In this document: positions 45,025-53,610 of the stretch, in pieces | How positions within the stretch are numbered: the stretch's first letter is position 1 | Layout: the number at the start of each line of letters is the position of its first letter | Assembly (NCBI RefSeq): GCF_001485575.1 | Contig: NZ_BCNB01000006.1 | Span: 310,001-374,000, forward strand | Reading direction: 5' to 3' | Origin: Haloarcula sp. CBA1127 | Lineage (GTDB): Archaea; Halobacteriota; Halobacteria; Halobacteriales; Haloarculaceae | DNA length: 64,000 nt | Notes under the pieces: model-generated | Seen by the model: only the letters and a program-made list of their open reading frames with translations | Database searches by the model: none | Told to the model about the DNA's origin: nothing | Position numbers and translations under genes: made by a program

Positions 45025-45272
45025 GGATTTCACCGCTCCATGCCAATTCAGCACATGGCAGAACATAAATATACCCCCCAATCCGCCCTCCGTCGGGGGA
45101 TGCTTTTATACACTGATGCTGTCGCGTGCTGCTTCGACCTCCTAAACCGGCCGATTCAAGCCGTATATTCGGGTCGAAATCATCACGCGCGCCCAGAAAA
45201 CCACCAGCCAGCGGCCGGCGGCACGGTAGACTTAAGTGTATCCTGCGGTGAAGTGCGGAGTAGGATAGCGCG

Positions 45273-45470
45273 ATGGTGCGAAAGAAGAAGCTCAGCCCGA
45301 GTGGCGCCAAAGATGAGGACGGCGAGTACCACAACGTACATATCAACATTCACGAAGACGAGCTAGCCGTCGCCGGGATGGAGATCGGTGACGAAGTGTT
45401 CGTCCGCGTCCGCGACAACAAAATTATTATCCAGAAAGCAGACCCGGAAGAGGTCGAGCACGACTTTTAA
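45273..45470 (+). CDS. AbrB/SpoVT-fold small protein
   Basis: A 65-residue protein. MVRKKKLSPSGAKDEDGEYH precedes VHINIHEDELAVAGMEIGDE and VFVRVRDNKIIIQKADPEE, the swapped-hairpin AbrB pattern (strand, LxxxGxxxGDxVxV, strand). Usually a DNA-binding dimer or antitoxin; no toxin gene is adjacent. The upstream sequence GACTTAAGTGTATCC (about 45228-45242) has the CTTAAGTGT core of the rRNA promoters, and lies about 35 bases before the ATG. It may be a strongly expressed, growth-linked gene (inference). Divergent from MC1. Confidence 0.82.
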   Translation: MVRKKKLSPSGAKDEDGEYHNVHINIHEDELAVAGMEIGDEVFVRVRDNKIIIQKADPEEVEHDF

Positions 45471-45575
45471 GGCACCATCGACGGTGACACAGTGCCACTG
45501 GGCGGGGCTGTCGGGGCCGACGCCCGAAATCGGTCAGTCACCACCGTTCTTCGAGCTAACCCGAACACCCACACA

Positions 45576-46628
45576 ATGAGACCCTACGATATCGCGAAAC
45601 CACTCCTGTTTTCGCTGCCAGCAGAAACTGCCAACCGGAGCGTCCATCGACTGTTAGAAGCAGTTGATGGAACTCGAATCGCCGACGCGATGGCCGACCG
45701 CTACACCGTCGCTGACGACCGGCTCGCAGTGGAGGCATTCGGCTACACGTTCGACAACCCCGTTGGAGTCGCTGCCGGTTTCGACAAGAACGCCACCATC
45801 CCTAGTGCGCTGGCGTCACTGGGCTTCGGCTTCGCCGAAGTCGGCGGTGTCACGGCCGAGCCACAGGCCGGGAACGCCCGCCCGCGGATGTTCCGGCTCA
45901 AAGCAGACGAGGCGATAATCAACCGGATGGGACTGAACAACGACGGGGCCATCGTCATCGGCGAGCGGTTGAAGAACGTCGATGCCCCGTTCCCGGTCGG
46001 CGTCAACATCGCCAAGACGGAACACGTCGGAACGGACGAGGCCCCAGACGACTACCGGACCACGTACGAACATGTCGCTGAAGGCGGGGACTTCTTTGTC
46101 GTCAACGTTTCCTGCCCCAACTCCGAGGGGTTCGAAGAACTCCAGAACCGTGACGCAATGGAGGCCATCCTTGGGGAGCTGCAGGACGCGGGTGCGGCCC
46201 CGCTGCTTGTGAAGCTCTCGCCGGACCTCCCCGAGCCGGCAGTTGAGGACGCGCTTGATCTGGTGACTGAACTCGACCTAGACGGCGTCGTCGCGACCAA
46301 CACGACGACGAAACGGCCCGCCAGTCTGCGCTCGCCGAACGCGGTCGAGACGGGCGGCCTCTCAGGGAAACCAATCGAGAACGAGGCGACCGAGATGGTG
46401 CGGTTCGTCGCCGAGCGTGTCGACGTGCCCGTCGTCGGCGTCGGTGGCGTCTCGACAGCGGAGGGCGCATACCGGAAGATCCGTGCCGGGGCCTCACTCG
46501 TCCAGTTGTACACCGGTCTGGTCTATCGCGGTCCGTCAATCGCCCGCGAAATCAATTCGGGACTGCGTGACTTGCTCGCACAAGACGGCTTCGACTCGGT
46601 CGAGGACGCCGTTGGTGCAGACTTGTAG
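45576..46628 (+). CDS. pyrD: Dihydroorotate dehydrogenase (quinone, class 2)
   Basis: Oxidises dihydroorotate to orotate in pyrimidine synthesis, using FMN and passing electrons to quinone. The 350-residue product starts MRPYDIAKPLLFSLPAE, a class 2 N-terminal membrane-associating helix. It has FDNPVGVAAGFDKNA, GFGFAEVGGVTAEPQ, the active-site Ser region NVSCPNSEGFEELQ (near residue 178), VATNTTTKRPA and the phosphate/FMN loop GVGGVSTAEGAY. The ATG at 45576 is preferred to a start 28 codons upstream, whose extra residues do not fit the family. Confidence 0.95.
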   Translation: MRPYDIAKPLLFSLPAETANRSVHRLLEAVDGTRIADAMADRYTVADDRLAVEAFGYTFDNPVGVAAGFDKNATIPSALASLGFGFAEVGGVTAEPQAGNARPRMFRLKADEAIINRMGLNNDGAIVIGERLKNVDAPFPVGVNIAKTEHVGTDEAPDDYRTTYEHVAEGGDFFVVNVSCPNSEGFEELQNRDAMEAILGELQDAGAAPLLVKLSPDLPEPAVEDALDLVTELDLDGVVATNTTTKRPASLRSPNAVETGGLSGKPIENEATEMVRFVAERVDVPVVGVGGVSTAEGAYRKIRAGASLVQLYTGLVYRGPSIAREINSGLRDLLAQDGFDSVEDAVGADL

Positions 46629-46667
46629 CTTGCGAGTCTTGAAGTACAGTTGCAGCGAACCGGCGAC

Positions 46668-47142
46668 ATGGCCGACACCCGCCGTACGCTGCACATTGCG
46701 TCCTGGGATGACCGCTTTCTCGCGTGGCTCATCGACATCCTACTCATCGGTGCCCTCCTCTCCGCACTTGGCGAGGCGGCTGGTGTGTTCTCTCTCCTGA
46801 CCGGCGGCCTCTCGGGTACCACTCCGTTTCACCGGCCTGAACGGACTCGGCCTGTTCGTGTACTGGACGGCCCTCGAAGGCCGACAGGGCCAGTCGGTCG
46901 GGAAGATGGTAATGAACATTGCCGTCACGGATGAACGCGGCGACGACATCGACTACGGCACGGCAGCCATCGAGAGCTTCGGGAAGGCGTTCCTGCTTCC
47001 CATAGACATCCTTGTCGGCTGGCTGGCCTACGAAGAAGGGAGCAGGCTGTTCAACAAACTCTCCTCGACCATCGTCATCGAGACTGACGAAGAAGACAGG
47101 GAACCAAGCGACGTGGAGTACGTGTATCCGAGCGACAGGTAG
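46668..47142 (+). pseudogene. RDD-family membrane protein, interrupted by a frameshift
   Basis: Reading from 46668 gives MADTRRTLHIASWDDRFLAW and a helix (LIDILLIGALLSALGEAAG), then the RDD fold breaks. Continuing in the next frame gives FTGLNGLGLFVYWTALEGRQ, then GQSVGKMVMNIAVTDERG and FGKAFLLPIDILVGWLAYEE. The two parts together form one normal RDD protein of about 157 residues. The shift occurs near 46820-46830 (a one-base insertion or two-base deletion), at CCGTTTCACC. It may be a real mutation, a sequencing error, or much less likely programmed frameshifting. It follows pyrD by 39 bases. Confidence 0.7.
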
Positions 47143-47197
47143 AGTAGAGCGGGCAGAGCAGAGAGAGCCGAGCGCCCGCTGCGATTTGCGGCCGTAC

Positions 47198-48952
47198 TTA
47201 TTCCAGTGCGTCCAGTCGGAGTTCGAATGCGGCGACCGGCAGTTCCAGGTCGTGCTCGACAAGCACCTTCGGATGGATCTCGCCGATGACGCCGACCGAT
47301 TCGCCGTCAAGAACGACCTCGGCGGCGCGGCCGCCGATGAACGCCGGATGTGTGGTCGGAGGCGTCGAGAGGTCTTTGTCGAAGGCGTCGGCGAGCGCCT
47401 GCAGACGAGCCTTCGCGTCCTCGTAGGAGGCGTCCGTGCGCGCGAGCGCGGCGGCGACAGTGCGATGCTCAGCGACACCGGTGTTCTCGGCGTCGTCAAG
47501 ACCGGCGGCCAGCCCGATTTCGGCGAGGTCCTGCGGGTAGCTCCGGTGAGTGTTGTTCTCCAGTACCATCATGATGGACGGGAGTGCCCACGTCCGGAGG
47601 ATGGTGTAGTCATCGCTGTAGGGCTCCTGAATGGTGACCGGATCAGCCAGGCCGACAGTGTCGGCGTCGCTTCCGTCTTCGGCCTCCGGAGTCGAGAGAT
47701 TCATCCGCTCAAAGTTCTCGACCTCGTTTATCATGTGGAAGTTCAGCAGGTCCTCGAAGCCCAGGCCGACGAGCGCGTCACGGGCAGCGTCCTCAAGCCG
47801 GGACCGTTCATGCCGACCGCCGACCGTCGACACGTCAGGGTAGGTCGGTTCGAGGCTGTTGAACCCAAGCGCCCGGCCGATGTCGTCGATGATGTCGAGC
47901 GGGTGAATGACGTCGACGCGGTAGGGCGGAACCTCGACGTCGTATGCCACACCGTCGTCAGCTTCCGTCTTGGTCGCATCGAGGCCGGCCCGCTCGGCGT
48001 AGTCGATGACCTCGCGGCTGTCCAGCGAGACGCCGAGGATGGACTCGATGCGGTCGTGCGTGACCGTCTTCGTCCGGACCGAGAAGTCCGGCCGTTCCAG
48101 CGTCTTGCCGGCGTACTCCCCGGGCGCGTCTTCGGCGTAGGACACATCAACCTTCTCGACCTGCCCGCCGCGGGCGGCGAGCGCGTAGCAGACGATGTTG
48201 CACATATGGTCGATGGTCCACTGGTCGGTCCCGGTCATCTCGATGAACAGGTCCCGGGAGTCGACGCTAACCTCGGTCCGGCGGCCGTTGATGACCGGCG
48301 GGAACGAGAACAGGCCGATGGCGTCGTAGATGGCCGGTACGCGGTCGAAGTCGGCCACAAGGTCACCGTAGGTCTGGCCGGTCTCGTGGGACGCCATGAC
48401 CTCGCTTGGAGTCATCTCCGCGTCGGCGTCCAGCGGAACGAACGTGGCCTCGTCGGGGTCCGCGCTGGTGTAGGTGATAGACTTGCCCGTCTCGTCCGTG
48501 ACCGAGTCGCCTTTCAGCATGGTGAGGTCGTGAACGCCGATCGCACCTTTCGCCCGCTTGCGACCCATCGTCGCGTGGAGCTTCTCCTGTAGTTGGATAA
48601 GCGATTCCAGTGCGGCCTCGTCCATGTCGAGGCCGCGGACGATAGCGCCGGTGACGTACGGGCGCTCGTCGGGCTGGTCCTCGACCTCAATGCTCCAGTC
48701 GGCGCTGTTCGTGTTGGGGATATCCACCCCGCGGTCGTCGCCGTAGTGGTACCGCAGCGACCGCGCGACCCCCTCAACGGAGAGGCGGTCCAGTCGGTCC
48801 GGCGCGAACTCCAGTTGGAACTCGTCGTCCTCGGTCCAGCCCTCGAACTCGAGGCCGAGGTTGAACAGGTCCGATTTGAGTTCGTCATCGTCTTTCTCGT
48901 CGTGCCCGGTCAGATACCGCAGTTCGTCAGGGTCGACATCGACAACCGGCAT
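47198..48952 (-). CDS. pheT: Phenylalanyl-tRNA synthetase beta subunit
   Basis: Editing and tRNA-binding subunit of the alpha2-beta2 PheRS. The 584-residue product is the archaeal/eukaryotic short form. Motifs: GLEFEGWTEDDEFQLEFAPDR, ATMGRKRAKGAIGVHDLTMLKGDSV is split by chain order (the GRKRAKGAIGVHDL core near residue 133), DIIDDIGRALGFNSLEP and LGFEDLLNFHMINEVENF. An acidic insertion rich in Glu/Asp is found near residue 465. The start overlaps the end of pheS by one base, so the two subunits are translated together. Confidence 0.95.
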   Translation of the reverse strand: MPVVDVDPDELRYLTGHDEKDDDELKSDLFNLGLEFEGWTEDDEFQLEFAPDRLDRLSVEGVARSLRYHYGDDRGVDIPNTNSADWSIEVEDQPDERPYVTGAIVRGLDMDEAALESLIQLQEKLHATMGRKRAKGAIGVHDLTMLKGDSVTDETGKSITYTSADPDEATFVPLDADAEMTPSEVMASHETGQTYGDLVADFDRVPAIYDAIGLFSFPPVINGRRTEVSVDSRDLFIEMTGTDQWTIDHMCNIVCYALAARGGQVEKVDVSYAEDAPGEYAGKTLERPDFSVRTKTVTHDRIESILGVSLDSREVIDYAERAGLDATKTEADDGVAYDVEVPPYRVDVIHPLDIIDDIGRALGFNSLEPTYPDVSTVGGRHERSRLEDAARDALVGLGFEDLLNFHMINEVENFERMNLSTPEAEDGSDADTVGLADPVTIQEPYSDDYTILRTWALPSIMMVLENNTHRSYPQDLAEIGLAAGLDDAENTGVAEHRTVAAALARTDASYEDAKARLQALADAFDKDLSTPPTTHPAFIGGRAAEVVLDGESVGVIGEIHPKVLVEHDLELPVAAFELRLDALE

Positions 48953-50463
48953 TAGCGGATCACCTCCGTCTCCCGCAGCAGTTCAAGATCACACAGCGTC
49001 CCGTGCACGTCGCGGATGTCTTCAAAGCCGTACATGAGCATGAGTAGTCGTTCGAGCGAGAGGCCCCACGCCATCACGTCACAGTCGACGCCAAGGGGCG
49101 TGAGCACCTCGTCGCGAAAGATTCCGGAGTTGCCGACCTCGACGACCTCGCCGGTCTCGGGGTGGGTACCGAACAGTTCGAAGCTCGGCTCCGTGTATGG
49201 GTTGTAGTGGGGCTTGAACTCCAGGTCGGTGATGCCGAACTGCTCGTAGAACTCCGTGAACGTCCCCATCAGGTCTCGCACGGAGAGGTCTTCGGCCATC
49301 ACCCAGCCCTCGATCTGGAAGAACTCGAGCAGATGCGTCGGGTCCAGCGTGTCGTTTCGGTACACCTTCTCGACGCTGAAGTAGCGTTCGGGTGGGTCGA
49401 GTTCGCCGACCTGATGGCCCGAGAGGTAGCGCATCGACAGCGAGGTAGTGTGGCCGCGCAGGTCCATCCCGCGGGCGATATCCTCGGTCCACGGCGAGTG
49501 GTACCCCTCGCCGTCGGGGCCGACACCCTCCTTGTGGGCCGAGCGGACCCGTTCGACGAGGTCCGGTGGGAGGTGACCGATCTCCTCTGGCTCCTCCAGG
49601 GCGAACTGGTCCCAGTGGGTCCGGGCGGGGTGGTCCTGTGGCATGAACAGGCAGTCGTTGATCCAGAACTGGGCGTCGGCGTGTGGGCCTTCCATCTCGG
49701 AGAAGCCCATGCCGACGAGTGTGTCCTTCACGCGGTTAGCCGTCTGGCGGAGGATGTGTTCCTTGCCGTGACTCACGTCTTCGGCGTCGGCCTCGACGTT
49801 GTACTCGGTAAAGGCCACGTCCTCCCACTCGCCGCTGGTGAGCATCTCGGGGGTAAGCTGGTCGACCGTCTCGGCGGCTTCGACACCTTCCATCAGCGCG
49901 GTGACACCGTCGTCAGTGAGCTGGACCGAGCGGACGGTTTCCTCACGCACGTCGAGGAGGCCACGCCGTTCCAGCTGGTCGAGCGCGTCCGTGTCAGCGT
50001 CCTCGACACGCCCGTCTGCGACAGCCTCCAGCGCCAGCATCTCGGGGTCGGACCCGGGGTCGGCGTCTTGGTTGGCCGTGATTTCGCCACTGTCGATGCT
50101 ACCGTAGGCCTTGCGGGCGTAGTTTGAGAGCGCGATGTCGACTGCGCCGCCTTCGAGGCCGGACGCGCCGATGACCTGTCCCATCTGGACTGGACCATCA
50201 GCTGCGCCGGCGTCGATAGCGGCCTCGTAGAGGTCCTGTTCTGGCAGACTCTCCCGGACGTACCGGTCGCCCTCGTCGGTGAGTTCGTAGTGTTCGAGCG
50301 TCTCCTCGGAGACGGACACCAGCCCGTCGGCTTCGAGTTCGAACGCCGCTCTGGTGGCCGCTTCCGGCTTGAGGTCAGCCTCTGCAGCCACGTCGTCGAT
50401 ACGCCTGTCTTTCTGTGCGTCGGTGGCCTGCAGGACGGCCACCTGTGCCTGTGGTCGTTTCAT
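48952..50463 (-). CDS. pheS: Phenylalanyl-tRNA synthetase alpha subunit
   Basis: Catalytic class II subunit. The 503-residue product begins with a winged-helix-like archaeal N-terminal domain (KRPQAQVAVLQATDAQKDRR), then QTANRVKDTLVGMGFSEMEG, the motif-2 region VYRNDTLDPTHLLEFFQIEGW and the motif-3 helix GLSLERLLMLMYGFEDIR near the C-terminus. The phenylalanine pocket FEL (PSFELFGTHPETGE) is visible. It precedes pheT in the same operon. Confidence 0.96.
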   Translation of the reverse strand: MKRPQAQVAVLQATDAQKDRRIDDVAAEADLKPEAATRAAFELEADGLVSVSEETLEHYELTDEGDRYVRESLPEQDLYEAAIDAGAADGPVQMGQVIGASGLEGGAVDIALSNYARKAYGSIDSGEITANQDADPGSDPEMLALEAVADGRVEDADTDALDQLERRGLLDVREETVRSVQLTDDGVTALMEGVEAAETVDQLTPEMLTSGEWEDVAFTEYNVEADAEDVSHGKEHILRQTANRVKDTLVGMGFSEMEGPHADAQFWINDCLFMPQDHPARTHWDQFALEEPEEIGHLPPDLVERVRSAHKEGVGPDGEGYHSPWTEDIARGMDLRGHTTSLSMRYLSGHQVGELDPPERYFSVEKVYRNDTLDPTHLLEFFQIEGWVMAEDLSVRDLMGTFTEFYEQFGITDLEFKPHYNPYTEPSFELFGTHPETGEVVEVGNSGIFRDEVLTPLGVDCDVMAWGLSLERLLMLMYGFEDIRDVHGTLCDLELLRETEVIR

Positions 50464-50577
50464 ACGGGTGTCTCGGTCTTGTGGGGATAACCGCGGGTCG
50501 CTCAGTTAACGGTTCTCACTTCCTGCTCGCGGTTTCGTCCGACCACGCCTCTCGACGCCGTCAGAGTCCACACGCGG

Positions 50578-50658
50578 TCAGGCAGTGAAAAAGAAGCCGA
50601 ACCCCAGACTGTCGGCTGGCTGGCGAGCGGCGCCGGCACGGTGGGATTCGGATACCAT
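50578..50658 (-). CDS. Possible leaderless 26-residue ORF
   Basis: MVSESHRAGAARQPADSLGF then GFFFTA stop. On the minus strand a TATA-like TTTATATC (50684-50691) lies about 26 bases before this ATG, the exact leaderless spacing. The gap between trpS and pheS has no other use for this promoter, except as a pheS promoter with a 200-base leader. Coding status is uncertain. Confidence 0.25.
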   Translation of the reverse strand: MVSESHRAGAARQPADSLGFGFFFTA

Positions 50659-50737
50659 GTCTGAGCGGTTGTGACTGGCAGATATAAACGTTGTGCGTGT
50701 GCTCGTCTCGACACGAAAAGGTGTAGGGGCCCGATTC

Positions 50738-52387
50738 TCAGTCGGCGCTCGTCGGCGCGCGGTCGGAGTCGAGGTCGATATCGAGTTCCTCGAGCCTGTC
50801 TTCCCACTCTGCGCGTTTCTCCTGATGCTCTTCGAGGAACTGTTCCATCAGTTCGGCGGCCTGTTCTTTGCAACCGCCACAGAGGCGTTCGCCGCCGACA
50901 CACTCATCGTACACCTCTTTGGCGAACTCGTCGTCGTCGCCCGAGAGGAGATACGCGTACAGTTCATACACCGGGCACTCGTCGGCTTTGCCGCCTTTCT
51001 CCCGCTGTTCCTCGGCCGTAGAGCGACCGCCGGTAGTCGCCGATTTCACCTTGTCGTAGCCGTCCTCTGGGTCGTCCAGCAGCGAGATGTGCGAGGCTGG
51101 AATCGACGAGGACATCTTGCCGCCGGTGAGGCCGGTCATGAACCGGTGGTAGATCGAGGACGGCGGCTGGAAGCCGTAGCCGCCGTTGTCGAGTTCGACC
51201 TGCCGGGCCAGCTCCTCGGCCTCGGCGTGGTCCAGATCGAACGTATCGATGTGCTCGTCGTACACCCGCTTCTCGCCGTCGACAGCCTCGATGAGCGCCT
51301 CGAAAGCCTCGTCGGTAGCGTTGCGGTCGAGGAACCGAATCCGTGGTCGGAGCGGTTCCTTCCCGGCCTCGTCGAGTTTCGCAACGACGGACTCGCGGGC
51401 GTCTGCGGGTGCTGGCTGGTGGTCGCGCAGCCAGTCGGCGGCCTCGCCACACCGCGGTCGGTCGGCATTCTCGGCGTAGTCCTCGCGGGCGTCGTAGGCC
51501 TGCCGGAGCAGCGTCCGTTCGACCCCGTCGGCTTCGAAACTGGCGAACGCCTCCGTCACGCCGAAGTACCGCATCCGCGCGGCGAGGTCCCGCGCCAGCC
51601 GCATGTGCGGGTCCTGGTCCGGGCCGACGGGGATGACCGTCGGTTTGGGCTCGTCCAGTTGCGGATAGAGGATGTCGGCCATCTGCGTGACGACCGACTG
51701 CATATGGGAGATATCGGTCTCGCCATCGAAGTCGTAGATGGCCTGCAACTCCGAGAAGTTCGCCTCCGCGCCGAGTTCGAACGCGAGGTCCTGCACCTCT
51801 CGGTTGTCGGACTGGCGGTACAGCGTGCCCTCGTCAGGATCGAACCCGAGCGCGAGCAGGGAGAGGACGTAGTCCGTCGCGTGCTCGTCGATCTCGTCCC
51901 ACGACAGTCCGCGGGCGCTGTGGGCTTCGAGGTCCGCAATGAGTGCGTGTGCGTCCCCGCCCTGCTGTTGATGCCAGATGATCTCGTCGAAGACCAGCTT
52001 GTGGCCGATGTGCGGGTCGCCGGTCGGCATGAACCCCGACAGCGCGGCGAAGGGGTCGTCGTTGCGCATCGCGTCGGCGACCGGTCGGTAGTCCCGGTGG
52101 CCGAAGATGACGCCCCGGCGCATCAGGTAGTGGGGATTGGGGACTTCGGGGAGCACCTCGTCGAACTCCTCGATGCCGAACTGTTCGAACAGCTTGCGGT
52201 AGTCGGCGATAGTCGAGGATCCCCACGGGTCAAGCGTCGCCTCGTCGGCCCCTTCGGCCTCAGTACCGCCGTCCGGTAGCACTGGTTCGCCGCCGGAGCG
52301 GGCGTCAGGCTCCCGCCACGTTCCGCCCGACTGGCGGCGGTCCTCGTCGGGCGATGCGTCGTCGTGGTGGGAGTCGTCCGTTGTCAT
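50738..52387 (-). CDS. trpS: Tryptophanyl-tRNA synthetase
   Basis: Class I synthetase charging tRNA-Trp. The 549-residue product has an acidic N-terminal extension (about 55 residues), WG-SSTIADYRKLFEQFGIE, HIGH as GDPHIGH near residue 126, VGPDQDPHMRLARDLAARM and KMSKS as GGKMSSS near 425. The C-terminus has a cysteine set CVGGERLCGGCKEQ and a coiled-coil tail. The ATG at 52387 is preferred to one nine codons upstream. It follows endA on the same strand at 130 bases. Confidence 0.95.
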   Translation of the reverse strand: MTTDDSHHDDASPDEDRRQSGGTWREPDARSGGEPVLPDGGTEAEGADEATLDPWGSSTIADYRKLFEQFGIEEFDEVLPEVPNPHYLMRRGVIFGHRDYRPVADAMRNDDPFAALSGFMPTGDPHIGHKLVFDEIIWHQQQGGDAHALIADLEAHSARGLSWDEIDEHATDYVLSLLALGFDPDEGTLYRQSDNREVQDLAFELGAEANFSELQAIYDFDGETDISHMQSVVTQMADILYPQLDEPKPTVIPVGPDQDPHMRLARDLAARMRYFGVTEAFASFEADGVERTLLRQAYDAREDYAENADRPRCGEAADWLRDHQPAPADARESVVAKLDEAGKEPLRPRIRFLDRNATDEAFEALIEAVDGEKRVYDEHIDTFDLDHAEAEELARQVELDNGGYGFQPPSSIYHRFMTGLTGGKMSSSIPASHISLLDDPEDGYDKVKSATTGGRSTAEEQREKGGKADECPVYELYAYLLSGDDDEFAKEVYDECVGGERLCGGCKEQAAELMEQFLEEHQEKRAEWEDRLEELDIDLDSDRAPTSAD

Positions 52388-52517
52388 GGATGTGGTCGGC
52401 TCGCGGTGAGCCACGTTACAGGTGCTTTGGTTCCGGTCGGCGCAAAAAGGGTTCGTTTCGGTGCGCTGTCCAAGCCAGTAACCAAGCGGTAGTCCAGTGC
52501 TGCAATGTTCGTCTGGC

Positions 52518-53525
52518 TCAGGGCGTTAGCCGCTCAACGGCAACCCATTCAATCTCGTCGCCGCCGTCTGTTGTGAGCGCAAACACCATCGTCTTCCGGA
52601 CGCCGTGGGCGAGCCGCACGTCCAGCGCGAGGTCCCGCGGTTCGAAGCGGTGGTCAGCCGGCAGTACTCGCACCAGTAGCTCCGAGTGCCCGAGGTTCTC
52701 GGCGCTTTCGACATCGGCATAGGTCCGGAAGTCCGCGCCGAATTTGAAGCCGGTTTTCGGCGCAACGCCGCTCGCTCGCAGCGCTGTATAGACGGCCAGC
52801 CGGCGGTCGAAGCGGTCGCCCTCGACCTCGCGGCCCCGCTCAATGACAGCCTCAGCCCCACCCTCGACTGTAAGTAGCCCCTCCTGTGTGAGATACGCAG
52901 CCTCTACGAGCGAGAGTTGAACCGCGCCGTCGTCACCCAGTTGCTGCCCGTAGAACGCCTGTTCGTACAGTTCCGCCGGCGGTTCCCAGCACACCACCCG
53001 CTCTCCGAGCAGTTCACCCGCCGTCGCTGGGACGGCGGCGTCGCTGGTCCCGGAGACCTCGCGTCGGTCAGTATTGAGGTACGTCACTTCGCTCTCCTCG
53101 TCGACGACCGCCAGCACGCAGCCGCCCAGATCAGTGGCCACAATCGTGTCGCGCTCGCCGATAACCCGGACGCGGTAGGCGACCTCGTTGTCCCACGGCC
53201 CCTTCCCACGCGGATAGACGACAAAGTCCGTGCCTGCGGCGTTGTCGACCCACCCCTCGCGGGCCGGCGTGAGGTAGAAGCCGCGGTCCCGCAGGTCTTT
53301 GTAGACTGCGAAGTCGACCTCGGAGACGGCCGCCGACCCGAGGAACGCCCGGAAATCCATGCCGTCGATGCTCTCGATATCCCCGCGGTAGAGGAGGTGT
53401 GCGGCCTCCACCGGAGCTAGGTCAATGTCGCCGTTGCGGACCTTGCCGTATCCGCGCGAGTCGTAGAAGCGCTCGCGCGCCTCGTAGCCGGCCCGCACGA
53501 CATCGCCCGCAAGCGTCAGTTCCAT
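52518..53525 (-). CDS. endA: tRNA-splicing endonuclease EndA
   Basis: Cuts bulge-helix-bulge structures in pre-tRNA and pre-rRNA. The 335-residue product has two tandem EndA repeats (the fused homodimer form of haloarchaea). The C-terminal repeat carries the catalytic set: Tyr in FGADFRTYADVES (about 271), His in GHSELLVRVL (about 284) and Lys in VRKTMVFAL (about 317). The N-terminal repeat keeps the fold but not the full triad (DFVVYPRG, AYRVRVIGERD). The ATG at 53525 begins MELTLAGDVVRAGYE. Substrates in this window: the 16S and 23S processing stems. Confidence 0.95.
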   Translation of the reverse strand: MELTLAGDVVRAGYEARERFYDSRGYGKVRNGDIDLAPVEAAHLLYRGDIESIDGMDFRAFLGSAAVSEVDFAVYKDLRDRGFYLTPAREGWVDNAAGTDFVVYPRGKGPWDNEVAYRVRVIGERDTIVATDLGGCVLAVVDEESEVTYLNTDRREVSGTSDAAVPATAGELLGERVVCWEPPAELYEQAFYGQQLGDDGAVQLSLVEAAYLTQEGLLTVEGGAEAVIERGREVEGDRFDRRLAVYTALRASGVAPKTGFKFGADFRTYADVESAENLGHSELLVRVLPADHRFEPRDLALDVRLAHGVRKTMVFALTTDGGDEIEWVAVERLTP

Positions 53526-53610
53526 GCTCTGACGTGGCCCCCGCGGCGACAAAGCCCCTACGGGTCCGAGCCGTCAGCGAAACCGGATGGGGGGTGTGGA
53601 GACCCAGCCC

